Assembly: GCA_947628715.1 (NCBI GenBank)
Contig: CANRAW010000013.1
Span: 1-33,266, forward strand
DNA length: 33,266 nt
Direction: 5' to 3'
From: an uncultured Clostridia bacterium
Lineage (GTDB): Bacteria; Bacillota; Clostridia; TANB77; CAG-508
Part shown: in pieces, positions 24,510 to 32,855 of the stretch
Numbering within the stretch: the stretch's first letter is position 1
Layout: the number at the start of each line of letters is the position of its first letter
Translations under genes and position numbers: made by a program
Notes under the pieces: model-generated
The model's database searches: none
What the model saw: the letters and a program-made list of their open reading frames with translations, nothing else
What the model was told of the DNA's origin: nothing

Positions 24510-25913
24510 ATGATAGAAAATCAAAAGAAAAATATGGAAAAAGGAATAACACTTATTGCTTTAATAGTAACAATTATTGTATTGGTAATTCTTAGTGTAG
24601 TTGCCATAAATTTGGTATTTGATACTGGCGTAGTAAACCAAGCAACTAAAGGATCTATAGACTATGTTGAGGAATCTGTAAAAGAAGAAAAAATGTTCAA
24701 TGAAGTTGAAAGCATTATTGAATCTACGATTGGAAGAAATCGTGATTACTTCAAGGAAAATGGAACAATAAATGGTGAAGAAGGCAATAGCTTTAACCCA
24801 ACAATACCAAAGGGATTTAAAGCAGTAGATACTGAAATTTCCGATTGGGGTTTGGGAAAACAAGGACCAAGTGTAGAAGACGTAAATGTTGGACTTGTAA
24901 TAGAAGATAAAAATGGAAACCAATTTGTATGGGTACCATGTACAAGTGAAGATGGAAATGAAGAACTTGCAAAATATGGTAAAGATACAACATACAATAC
25001 AGGTGTAAATATATTAGAAAGAGATTATAAGCAATTTAATGATTGGCAAGATAGCGGAGCAAATGAAGCATCTATAAAGAAATATGGAGGCTTTTATGTA
25101 GCAAGGTATGAAGCGGGCGTTCCAGAAGATAATGAAAACTTATATGTTACAAAAGATAACTATAAAGAAGAAGAAGACCATAGCTATTATGATGGAGAAC
25201 TTAAAAATACAGACAGTGGTGTACCAGTAAGTAAAGCTAATGTTGCAGCATGGAACTTTATAAACCGTTCAAATGCAATGACAGTATCAAAAAACATGTA
25301 TAATGAAGAAAGCTCATTTAAGAGTAGCTTAATGGATAGTAGTGCATGGGATACAATAGTTAATTGGATGGCAAAAACAGGAACATCAGTAACTAATAGT
25401 CAAGGATATGGAAACTACTTTGATGATACAGGTAACACAGCAATAAAAATTGATACACTATATGCTTTGCATATATGGAACGATAAAAGAGAGGGAGCAC
25501 CATCAAATGTTAATTCAGGTTGGGCAATAGCTAAATATTATAGAAAAGGTGAAATCACGACAGGAAATGAATTAATAAATGCTGACTATGAAAATAATAG
25601 AAGAAATTTCCAAAATTCTTCTAATTACCCAAGTAATATGTACACATATTACTTGTGCAAAGAGCTAGCAACTGGAGCAAGTACTGCAACACTAAAAAAT
25701 AACATATATGATATGGCTGGAAATATGTGGGAGTGGACTACAGAAATAGGAAATCATGGATATGGTGGCGATTTCATAGAATTTGCAGTAGTTCGTGGAG
25801 GTAGCTTCAAAGAGTCAGGATTAAGTTTCCCAATATGCAGTAGAAATGGTGAAAATGCAAGTTCTATGCCAAGTGTAGATATTGGATTTAGAGTAGTTTT
25901 ATATTTAGTATAA
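24510..25913 (+). CDS. Prepilin-like protein with formylglycine-generating-enzyme/C-type-lectin-like domain
   Basis: 467 aa. Leader MIENQKKNMEKG, then ITLIALIVTIIVLVILSVVAI, a class III prepilin signal. A stalk region resembling the short protein at 9104 follows, then from about residue 105 a SUMF1/FGE-like domain: FVWVPC, GGFYVARYEAG, KANVAAWNFINRSNAM, NIYDMAGNMWEWTTE and VVRGGSFKE...DIGFRVVL. This fold is shared with retroelement-diversified proteins, but the end is not GC-rich here. The ribosome site GGGAGG is closest to ATG 24502, which opens a two-codon frame (ATG TAC TAA) whose stop overlaps this gene's ATG (24510), so reinitiation is possible. Confidence 0.83.
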   Translation: MIENQKKNMEKGITLIALIVTIIVLVILSVVAINLVFDTGVVNQATKGSIDYVEESVKEEKMFNEVESIIESTIGRNRDYFKENGTINGEEGNSFNPTIPKGFKAVDTEISDWGLGKQGPSVEDVNVGLVIEDKNGNQFVWVPCTSEDGNEELAKYGKDTTYNTGVNILERDYKQFNDWQDSGANEASIKKYGGFYVARYEAGVPEDNENLYVTKDNYKEEEDHSYYDGELKNTDSGVPVSKANVAAWNFINRSNAMTVSKNMYNEESSFKSSLMDSSAWDTIVNWMAKTGTSVTNSQGYGNYFDDTGNTAIKIDTLYALHIWNDKREGAPSNVNSGWAIAKYYRKGEITTGNELINADYENNRRNFQNSSNYPSNMYTYYLCKELATGASTATLKNNIYDMAGNMWEWTTEIGNHGYGGDFIEFAVVRGGSFKESGLSFPICSRNGENASSMPSVDIGFRVVLYLV

Positions 25914-25922
25914 ATAAAAAGT

Positions 25923-26003
25923 AAACTTCGTTAAAATGTATTGAGCCCTTCTTGTTAAACTTTTTGTCTAACAATTGGGGCTCATTTCAAAAATACGAAG
26001 TTT
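25923..26003. terminator. Nested stem-loop terminator-like structure
   Basis: Outer arms AAACTTCG (25923-25930) and CGAAGTTT (25996-26003), a middle pair TGAGCCC / GGGCTCA and an inner TTGTTA / TAACAA. T-rich sequence follows. It separates the prepilin-like gene from the murL promoter. Confidence 0.6.
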
Positions 26004-26009
26004 ATTTAT

Positions 26010-26038
26010 TTGAAAAATATAAAGACTTATGATAGAAT
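26010..26038 (+). promoter_or_regulatory. Promoter for murL-murD2
   Basis: TTGAAA (26010-26015), 17-bp spacer, TAGAAT (26033-26038), 49 bp before murL. Confidence 0.55.
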
Positions 26039-26086
26039 ATGTGAATATAATAAATTAAACAAAGTAAGAAAGGACTGAAATTATAT

Positions 26087-27462
26087 ATGGATTATTTCTT
26101 TCAATTTAATAGCTTAAGAAAAAAATATCCAGAATTTATATATGAAGGTTACAACATTGAAGAAACAAAAAGTGATATAACCCTAAAGTATGAATTTTCA
26201 ATACCACATCTTGTAAAATTCACACCTACAATAAATATACCAAAAAAAGAGTTTAATGTAAGAAAAATTGAAGGCAAAAAAATAGAGAATATGGTATTCC
26301 ATATTGGATTGATAGAACTAATTAGTTATTGGAAATGCACATGCTCTCCTAAAGTAATAATAAAATGTGGCTTTTTAGACGAATATCAAAAACAATGGCT
26401 TAAAAAGCTATATTTTTATGGACTTGGCGAGCTATTTTTTACAAATGGAATTAAAACAAATATAAATGAATTTATGACGATTATGACAGAAGGAGAAAAG
26501 TTTGAAATAGAAGAGGAAAAAGAAGAAACTTCTGGATATATAGTTCCAATTGGCGGGGGAAAAGATTCAGTTGTTACCCTTGAAACACTAAAAGTAAATA
26601 AACAAAATGATTTATGCTTAATTGTAAATCCAAAACCAGTAACCATAGAATGTGCGCATCTTGCCAATATGGAAGATAAACAAATTATTGAGGTTTATCG
26701 CAAAATAGATAAAAAATTATTAAACTTAAATAAGAATTATTTTATAAATGGGCATACACCTTTTTCTTCACTTTTAGCTTTTTTAAGTTATTTTATAGCA
26801 TACATAACAGGGAAAAAATATATAGCATTATCAAATGAATCAAGTGCAAATGAGTCAAATGTTGTTCGGAGAAAAAGTAAATCACCAGTATTCAAAAACT
26901 TATGAATTTGAAAATGATTTTGCTGAATATTCAAAAAAATATTTAAAAGCAAATGTAAAATATTTTAGCTTTTTAAGACCACTTAATGAAATGCAAATTG
27001 CTAAAATTTTCTCAAGATATACAAAATATCATAAAGTATTTAAAAGTTGCAATGTGCGGTAGCAAAGGAGAAAAATGGAAATGGTGTGCAAAATGTCCTA
27101 AGTGTTTATTTGTATTTACAATTCTTAGTCCATATTTGTACAAAAATGAGTTAGTTTCAATATTTGGAACTGATATGTTTGAAGATAAAGAAATGCTAAA
27201 TACTTTTATAGAACTTACAGGTAATGGAAAAACAAAACCTTTTGAGTGTGTTGGAACCTATGAAGAAGTAAATTTTGCTGTAAGTACAATTATAAAAAAA
27301 TTAGAAGAAAATGGGGAAAACTTACCATATCTTTTGAAATACTATAAGGATAATTTTAAATTATCAGATTTAAAAGAAGATATAACTAAGAGATTTAATA
27401 ATCAAAATAATTTATCTGAAGAACAGATACAGATATTGAAAGAGGCGGTTTTTAGTGATTAA
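26087..27462 (+). CDS. murL: MurL: UDP-MurNAc-L-Ala-L-Glu epimerase, read through two +1 frameshifts at CGG
   Basis: MurL turns the L-Glu just added by MurD2 into D-Glu during peptidoglycan precursor synthesis, bypassing glutamate racemase. The ATP-pyrophosphatase-like PIGGGKDS motif lies at about residues 155-162, followed by ALSNESSANESNV. At codon 261 (26867-26869, after GTT) and again at 27057-27059 (after GTG) the frame meets CGG. Skipping the C each time gives VVGEKVNHQYSKTYEFENDF, then KSCNVGSKGEKWKWCAKCPKCLFVF with its Cys cluster, and a stop at 27460: 457 aa. The second unshifted frame stops directly after CGG (TAG). The restored end overlaps the murD2 start by 8 bp. The family call rests on motif recall and the MurD2 neighbour. 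Confidence 0.85.
26867..26869 (+). other. CGG +1 frameshift site 1 in murL
   Basis: In-frame GTT CGG A; skipping C gives GGA (Gly) before VNHQYSK. Unshifted translation ends at TGA 26903. Confidence 0.88.
27057..27059 (+). other. CGG +1 frameshift site 2 in murL
   Basis: In-frame (after the first shift) GTG CGG TAG; skipping C gives GGT (Gly) and enters the Cys-rich KWCAKCPKC motif. Unshifted translation stops at the very next codon. Confidence 0.9.
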
Positions 27463-28822
27463 GGAATTAATTAATTTCTTTGAAAATAAAAAAATATTAA
27501 TATTAGGATTTGGGCTTGAGGGGCAGTCTACATATAAACTAATTAGAAAATATTTGAAAAATCAACAAATATATATTGCAGATAAGGTAGAAAAATTTTA
27601 TGAAAATTCAGAAATATTAAAAGAAGAAAAAAACGCTGTATATATAGATGGAGAAAATTACATGGAAAATCTCGAGAAATTTGATGTAATAATGAAGGCT
27701 CCGGGAATATCTTTTAAAGGGATGAATATAGAAAAATTTAAAGACAAAATAAAGTCAGAGTTAGAGCTTTTGCTAGAATTTTTCGATGTTTATACAATAG
27801 GAATAACAGGAACTAAAGGAAAAAGCACAACAAGTTCATTAATATATGAAATATTAAAACAGCAAAATAAAGATGTAATGTTGTTGGGAAATATTGGAAC
27901 ACCAGTATTTGACTTCATAGATGAAATAAAAGAAAAAATGACTTTGGTTTTAGAAATATCTTCACATCAATTAGAGTACATGGATTTATCCCCAAATATT
28001 GCGATATTACTTAACATATATGAGGAGCACCTTGACCATTACAATAGTTTCCAAAAATATATAGATGCAAAATGTAATATATTCAGCCATCAAAATAAAA
28101 ATGATGTATTTTTATATAGCATTGATAGTGAAAATGTTAGAAAAAATATAGAAAAATACCAAATAAATGCAAAAACGTATGAAATTTCGATACAAAGCAC
28201 TGAAAATAAGCAAAATAGAACTTTTTTGAAGGAAAATGAGGTAATATTTAATTCAAAAGTATTATATAATGCAAATGATAAAAGAAAATTATTAGGAAGA
28301 TATAATTTAAGTAATATAATGTTTGCTTTGACGGTAAGCGAAATATTAGGCTTAAATTTATCAAAAACCATAGACACGATAAATAATTTTGAACCTCTAC
28401 CTCATAGAATAGAAAAGGTTGGAGAATATGGTGACATTATTTATTATAATGATGCAATTGCAACAATTCCGGAAGCAACGATAAATTCGATAGAGGCATT
28501 AGAAAAGGTTAATACACTTATAATTGGCGGTATGGATAGAGGTGTAAATTTTGATTCTTTTATAAAATATTTAAGTAATTCTAATATTGAAAATCTAATA
28601 TGTATGCCTAAAACTGGACATATCATAGGAGAAAAAGTACATAATGATAGTATGACAATTTTTATGGTTGATACAATGGAAGAAGCAGTAAATACGGCAA
28701 AAGCTGTTACAAAGAAAAAGCAGATTTGCCTTTTATCTCCCGCTGCTGCAAGTTATGGATATTTCAAGAATTTCAAAGAAAAGGGAGAGCTATATAAAAA
28801 ATTAGTAAAAGACGCAGTGTAA
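27455..28822 (+). CDS. murD2: MurD2: UDP-MurNAc-L-alanine--L-glutamate ligase
   Basis: Mur-ligase family, 455 aa, GTG start overlapping murL by 8 bp. Rossmann-like N-terminus (KKILILGFGLEGQSTYKLI), ATP P-loop GITGTKGKSTTS near residues 116-127, LEISSHQLEYM, EEHLDHYNSFQKYIDAK, LLGRYNLSNIMFAL and PLPHRIEKVG. The pairing with murL favours MurD2 (adds L-Glu) over ordinary MurD (adds D-Glu); from sequence alone the two are hard to tell apart. Followed by repeat element copy B. Confidence 0.88.
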   Translation: MIKELINFFENKKILILGFGLEGQSTYKLIRKYLKNQQIYIADKVEKFYENSEILKEEKNAVYIDGENYMENLEKFDVIMKAPGISFKGMNIEKFKDKIKSELELLLEFFDVYTIGITGTKGKSTTSSLIYEILKQQNKDVMLLGNIGTPVFDFIDEIKEKMTLVLEISSHQLEYMDLSPNIAILLNIYEEHLDHYNSFQKYIDAKCNIFSHQNKNDVFLYSIDSENVRKNIEKYQINAKTYEISIQSTENKQNRTFLKENEVIFNSKVLYNANDKRKLLGRYNLSNIMFALTVSEILGLNLSKTIDTINNFEPLPHRIEKVGEYGDIIYYNDAIATIPEATINSIEALEKVNTLIIGGMDRGVNFDSFIKYLSNSNIENLICMPKTGHIIGEKVHNDSMTIFMVDTMEEAVNTAKAVTKKKQICLLSPAAASYGYFKNFKEKGELYKKLVKDAV

Positions 28823-28833
28823 TATAAAATTAG

Positions 28834-29016
28834 GCTGTAGAATAATAATAATTTGGCGTTCGTAGACTTTGTCCTTGGTTTTCTTCGCAGAAATTCTAAA
28901 ACTTCCTTATGGCACCCTTCCACGGCACGCGTGAACTCTTTCCATAAGGAAGTTTAATAATTTCTAGCTCGCAAACACTCCAGCGCTACTCACTTAAATT
29001 ATTATTATTCTACAGC
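28834..29016 (-). repeat. Structured ~185-bp repeat element, copy B (inverted)
   Basis: The core at 28855-28995 is, in reverse complement, nearly identical to copy A (8803-8943); I count only about eight changed bases in ~140. It is enclosed by perfect 21-bp inverted arms (28834-28854 and 28996-29016) whose sequence differs from copy A's arms, so both strands of the stem changed together. It fills most of the 313-bp gap between murD2 and deoD. No coding potential. Confidence 0.87.
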
Positions 29017-29070
29017 TTGCTTTTATGAAAAAACGTTCACTAATGTAGGGCTTATTTTTATAAAAAACTC

Positions 29071-29098
29071 TTGAAAACTAAATTAACTATGATATAAT
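29071..29098 (+). promoter_or_regulatory. Promoter for deoD-ppaC-pgi
   Basis: TTGAAA (29071-29076), 16-bp spacer, TATAAT (29093-29098), 38 bp before deoD. Confidence 0.65.
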
Positions 29099-29135
29099 AT
29101 AGACAAATTTATAAAAAGAAGGGAGTTTGATTTTT

Positions 29136-29858
29136 TTGACACCTCATAATGAAGCAAAAATGGGAGAAATTGCCAAAACTGTACTAATGGCAGGTGATCC
29201 ATTAAGAGTAAAATACATTGCAGAAAATTTCATGGAAAACTGCAAATTGGTAAATACTGTAAGGGGAATGTATTGCTATACTGGAACATACAAAGGAAAA
29301 GAAATATCAGTAATGGCACATGGAATGGGAATTCCAAGCATGGGAATCTATACTTACGAACTATATCATATATATAATGTAGACACTATAATAAGAGTAG
29401 GTTCTTGTGGAGGTTACTCAGATGATATAAAACTCTTAGATACAATACTTGTAGATAAAACTTATACAGAAAGTAATTATGCCTATAGTTTCGACAATGT
29501 ACAATGTAAACTTGCAGAGGCAGACCAAGAATTAAACAAAATTATTGAAAATATTGCTAAAGAAAAAAATATACACTATATAAAAGGAAACACACTATGC
29601 AATGACTGTTTCGATGTATATGTACCAGATAAATTTGCTATGTTGCAAAGAGCACCTAAAGAATTAAACATAATTGCATGTGAAATGGAAGCATTTGCAT
29701 TATTCTATAATGCAAAAAGAGAGCACAAAAGAGCAGCTTGCCTACTTACAGTAGTAGACACTCCAAGAAATGAAGAAGGCGTAAGCTCTAAAGAAAGAGA
29801 AACTTCATTAAATGATATGATAGTATTAGCATTAGAAACAGCTATAACATTAAACTAA
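29136..29858 (+). CDS. deoD: DeoD-type purine nucleoside phosphorylase
   Basis: Splits purine (deoxy)nucleosides with phosphate for salvage. TPHNEAKMGEIAKTVLMAGDPLRVKYIAE, VMAHGMGIPSMGIYTYEL, IRVGSCGGY, CEMEAFALFYNA and LLTVVDT are the family signatures. The start is TTG at 29136 (giving MTPHNEAK, the usual beginning), with GGGAG about 10 bases upstream; TTG 29127 is too close to that site. 240 aa. First gene of a three-gene operon. Confidence 0.95.
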   Translation: MTPHNEAKMGEIAKTVLMAGDPLRVKYIAENFMENCKLVNTVRGMYCYTGTYKGKEISVMAHGMGIPSMGIYTYELYHIYNVDTIIRVGSCGGYSDDIKLLDTILVDKTYTESNYAYSFDNVQCKLAEADQELNKIIENIAKEKNIHYIKGNTLCNDCFDVYVPDKFAMLQRAPKELNIIACEMEAFALFYNAKREHKRAACLLTVVDTPRNEEGVSSKERETSLNDMIVLALETAITLN

Positions 29859-29883
29859 AAATAAAGAAAGGATGAATTAAGAT

Positions 29884-30804
29884 ATGGAAAAAACATATAT
29901 TTTTGGACATAAAAATCCAGATACAGACTCAATAACATCAAGTCTTGTTATGGAAAATTTAGAAAGAAAAAGTGGAAATACAGAAGCAAAAGCATATAGA
30001 TTAGGAAAGATAAATAAAGAGACAGGATATGTTTTAAAACAGCTTAATGTACAAGCTCCAGAAATGTTAGAAGAAATACCAGAAAAAGCAAAAGTTATAT
30101 TAGTAGACCATAATAGCTTTGCACAAAGCATACAAGGAATAGAAAATACAGAAATTTTAAAAGTAATAGACCACCATGCAATATCAAATTTTGAAACAAA
30201 AGCACCATTATTTTACATTGCTGAACCTGTAGGATGTACAGCAACAATACTTTATGAACTATACGAAATGAATAGAATAGAAATTGAGCCAATAATAGCA
30301 GGACTTATGCTAAGCGCAATAATATCAGACACACTTTTATTCAAATCACCAACTTGTACTCCTAAAGATAAAGAAGTTGCAGAAAAACTTGCAAAAATTG
30401 CCAAAATTGATATACAAAGTTATGGTATGGAAATGCTAAAAGCAGGCACAGATTTAAGTGATTATACAGCAGAAGAATTAATAAATATAGATTCAAAAGA
30501 AACAGAAGCAAATGGAATAAAAATGCAAATTGCACAAGTAAATACTGCATCTATTGAAGATGTTTTGAAGGAAAAAGCAAATATAGAAAAAGCAATAAAA
30601 GATTTTATGGATAAAAATGGTATTGAACTATTTGTATTTGCAATTACAGATATTATAAATAGTAACTCACAAATAATTACTTTAGGAAGAACAGACATCG
30701 TTGAAAAAGCATTTAATGTAAAATTACAAGACAATATGGCATTTTTACCAGGTGTTGTATCGAGAAAGAAACAACTAATTCCACCAATCAAAGAAAATGC
30801 TTAA
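29884..30804 (+). CDS. ppaC: Manganese-dependent inorganic pyrophosphatase (family II)
   Basis: Hydrolyses pyrophosphate released in biosynthesis. DHH-family motifs: FGHKNPDTDS (metal ligands) at residues 7-16, VDHN near 79 and IDHH near 96; C-terminal DHHA2 domain ending with the substrate-binding SRKKQLIPPI. 306 aa, full length. AAAGGATG before the start; 25 bp after deoD, 30 bp before pgi. Confidence 0.96.
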   Translation: MEKTYIFGHKNPDTDSITSSLVMENLERKSGNTEAKAYRLGKINKETGYVLKQLNVQAPEMLEEIPEKAKVILVDHNSFAQSIQGIENTEILKVIDHHAISNFETKAPLFYIAEPVGCTATILYELYEMNRIEIEPIIAGLMLSAIISDTLLFKSPTCTPKDKEVAEKLAKIAKIDIQSYGMEMLKAGTDLSDYTAEELINIDSKETEANGIKMQIAQVNTASIEDVLKEKANIEKAIKDFMDKNGIELFVFAITDIINSNSQIITLGRTDIVEKAFNVKLQDNMAFLPGVVSRKKQLIPPIKENA

Positions 30805-30834
30805 ATATAATATAAAAGAAAGGAGACAAAAGCT

Positions 30835-32142
30835 ATGGCAAATATAAAAGTAAATCTTGAAAACTCAAAAGTTAGTATGGAAGAAATTATGACATATAAA
30901 GAGGAGGTTTCAGCTATTGATAAAATATTACGTAAAGACCCAAACAATATGAACAATTTCCTTGGCTGGATGGAACTTCCAACAAATTATGATAAAAAAG
31001 AATTTGAAAGGATAAAAGCATCTGCAAAAAAGATACAAAAAGATTCAGAAGTTTTTGTATGTATTGGAATAGGTGGCTCATATTTAGGAGCAAGAGCTGT
31101 TATTGAGGCTTTAACAAATACTTTCTATAATTATACAAAAAGAGAAACTCCACAAGTATTATTCGCAGGAAATAATATAAGCCCAACTTATGTTACAGAT
31201 ATGTTAAATTTAATAGGAGATAGAGATTTTTCTATAAATGTAATATCAAAATCTGGAACAACAACAGAGCCAGCAATTGCATTTAGAATATTTAGAGAAG
31301 TATTAGAGAACAAATACGGAATAGAAGAAGCAAGAAAGAGAATATATGTAACAACAGATAAGGCAAGAGGAGCTTTAAAACAACTTTCAGACGAAGAAGG
31401 ATATGAAACATTTGTTATTCCTGATAATATTGGAGGAAGATATTCAGTTTTAACAGCAGTTGGTCTATTACCAATAGCAGTAGCAGGAATAGATATTGAT
31501 AAATTAATGCAAGGAGCAAAAGAAGCAGAAGATAAATATGGAGACAACAATTTAAAATACAATGAGTGTTATCAATATGCGGTTGCAAGAAATTTATTAA
31601 ACAAATCAAATAAAGATATAGAAATTCTTGTAAACTATGAACCAAAAATGCACTACTTCATAGAGTGGTGGAAGCAACTTTATGGAGAAAGCGAAGGAAA
31701 AGATGGAAAAGGAATATTCCCAGCAGGAGTTGATTTCACAACAGATCTTCACTCTATGGGACAATATATACAAGATGGAAAGAGAAATTTATTTGAAACA
31801 GTAATAAATGTTGAAAATTCAGAAAGCGATATTCCTATAAAAGAAGAAGCTGATAATGTTGATGGATTAAATTATCTAGCAGGAAAAACTATGGATTACG
31901 TTAATAAAAAAGCTATGGAAGGAACAATACAAGCCCATGTTGACGGACGTGTTCCAAATATATTAATTAGCATTGAAAGATTAGACGAAAAGAATCTAGG
32001 ACATTTAATATATTTCTTTGAACTAGCATGCGCAATGTCTGGAAATATATTAGGAGTAAATCCATTTAATCAACCAGGTGTTGAAGAATATAAAAAGAAT
32101 ATGTTCAAATTACTTGGAAAACCAGGATATGAAAATAAATAA
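30835..32142 (+). CDS. pgi: Glucose-6-phosphate isomerase
   Basis: Interconverts glucose-6-phosphate and fructose-6-phosphate. Motifs: [17 protein letters not shown] near residue 77, [14 protein letters not shown] near 140, [17 protein letters not shown] near 200 and [10 protein letters not shown] near 300. 435 aa, the compact Bacillus type. Last gene of deoD-ppaC-pgi; a strong terminator follows 8 bp after the stop. No in-frame CGG. Confidence 0.97.
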   Translation: MANIKVNLENSKVSMEEIMTYKEEVSAIDKILRKDPNNMNNFLGWMELPTNYDKKEFERIKASAKKIQKDSEVFVCIGIGGSYLGARAVIEALTNTFYNYTKRETPQVLFAGNNISPTYVTDMLNLIGDRDFSINVISKSGTTTEPAIAFRIFREVLENKYGIEEARKRIYVTTDKARGALKQLSDEEGYETFVIPDNIGGRYSVLTAVGLLPIAVAGIDIDKLMQGAKEAEDKYGDNNLKYNECYQYAVARNLLNKSNKDIEILVNYEPKMHYFIEWWKQLYGESEGKDGKGIFPAGVDFTTDLHSMGQYIQDGKRNLFETVINVENSESDIPIKEEADNVDGLNYLAGKTMDYVNKKAMEGTIQAHVDGRVPNILISIERLDEKNLGHLIYFFELACAMSGNILGVNPFNQPGVEEYKKNMFKLLGKPGYENK

Positions 32143-32149
32143 ATTATAT

Positions 32150-32183
32150 AATAAAGCGTCAGGTTTATATCTGACGCTTTATT
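32150..32183. terminator. Bidirectional terminator after pgi
   Basis: Perfect 13-bp stem (32150-32162 with 32171-32183), arms AATAAAGCGTCAG / CTGACGCTTTATT, loop of 8. It serves pgi and the convergent DUF1540 gene. Confidence 0.88.
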
Positions 32184-32187
32184 GTTA

Positions 32188-32364
32188 CTATTGTTCATCC
32201 TCGTCTTGATATTCATAACTTCCGCACATAGATTCATCTGGAGTACATGTTTCGCAATCTTCTATTGGTTCTACTGTAATTTGTCTTAAAGTACATTCTT
32301 GTGTATCACAATCATTAAATTTGCAACTATTAACTGTGCAATTAATTTTTTGGTTTTTATCCAT
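32188..32364 (-). CDS. DUF1540 Cys-rich protein
   Basis: 58 aa, starting MDKNQKINCTVNSCKFNDC and ending with an acidic YEYQDEDEQ tail; seven Cys in pairs (CTVNSC, CNDC-like, CETC) suggest metal binding. This pattern is DUF1540, common in sporulating Clostridia and of unknown function. The start at 32364 is preferred because AAGGA lies 11 bases upstream; a GTG at 32373 would add MIK. Confidence 0.82.
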   Translation of the reverse strand: MDKNQKINCTVNSCKFNDCDTQECTLRQITVEPIEDCETCTPDESMCGSYEYQDEDEQ

Positions 32365-32470
32365 TTTTATCACAATCCTTTCTGTAAAGGCTTATTTTGC
32401 CCTTTCAATTCATATTATCTCTAATTTTGCAAAAAATATATATAAAAAAATAAACTTAATAAAAAAATTG

Positions 32471-32499
32471 TTGACAATATATACAAATTAATATAGAAT
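32471..32499 (+). promoter_or_regulatory. Promoter of second toxin-antitoxin operon
   Basis: TTGACA (32471-32476), 17-bp spacer, TAGAAT (32494-32499), 24 bp before the antitoxin start. Confidence 0.7.
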
Positions 32500-32522
32500 T
32501 ATGATATTAAAGGAGGATTACT

Positions 32523-32855
32523 ATGGCAATAATAAGACCATGTGCAGATTTAAGAAATAAATATAATGAGGTTTCAAAAATATGTCACGAAACAAATGAA
32601 CCTGTTTATATAACAAAAAATGGTTACAATGATTTAGTAATTTTAAGTAATGAAGCATACGAGGAATATGAAGAAGAAAAAATAAACAGGCTTATGGACG
32701 AATATTTTGATAAAAAATTTGCAGATTTTGAAGAATTCAAAAATAATATTTATCAAAAATTAGAAGAATCAATGAAAGATATACAAAATGGAAATTACAG
32801 ACCAGCACAAGAAGTATTTAAGGAAATGGAGGAAAAGTATAAAATAAATGAATAA
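32523..32855 (+). CDS. Phd/YefM-family antitoxin
   Basis: 110 aa. The N-terminal half (IRPCADLRNKYNEVSKICHETNEPVYITKNGYNDLVILSNEAYEEY) is the Phd/YefM DNA-binding and dimerisation fold; the acidic helical C-terminal half would wrap the toxin. GGAGG lies before the ATG, and the gene overlaps the toxin by 8 bp. Confidence 0.88.
   Translation: MAIIRPCADLRNKYNEVSKICHETNEPVYITKNGYNDLVILSNEAYEEYEEEKINRLMDEYFDKKFADFEEFKNNIYQKLEESMKDIQNGNYRPAQEVFKEMEEKYKINE

Noticed and set aside
2363..27059. Reading the nine broken genes as pseudogenes
   Set aside because: They include normally essential genes (ffh, trmD), the breaks are all of one kind (+1 at CGG), no other disabling change is present, and conservation continues after every break.
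2363..27059. Sequencing or assembly errors as the cause of the frameshifts
   Set aside because: The extra base is not in a long homopolymer, the sequence around the sites has no longer common motif, and all eleven fall in frame 0 so as to make CGG while in-frame CGG is otherwise absent. A technical error would not know the reading frame. Read remapping would still be the decisive test.
2363..27059. CGG reassigned to another amino acid
   Set aside because: A simple reassignment would keep the frame; here the frame changes by one at every site.
26835..27462. Two small genes after murL's first part
   Set aside because: They are the second and third segments of murL joined by CGG shifts; neither has a ribosome site.
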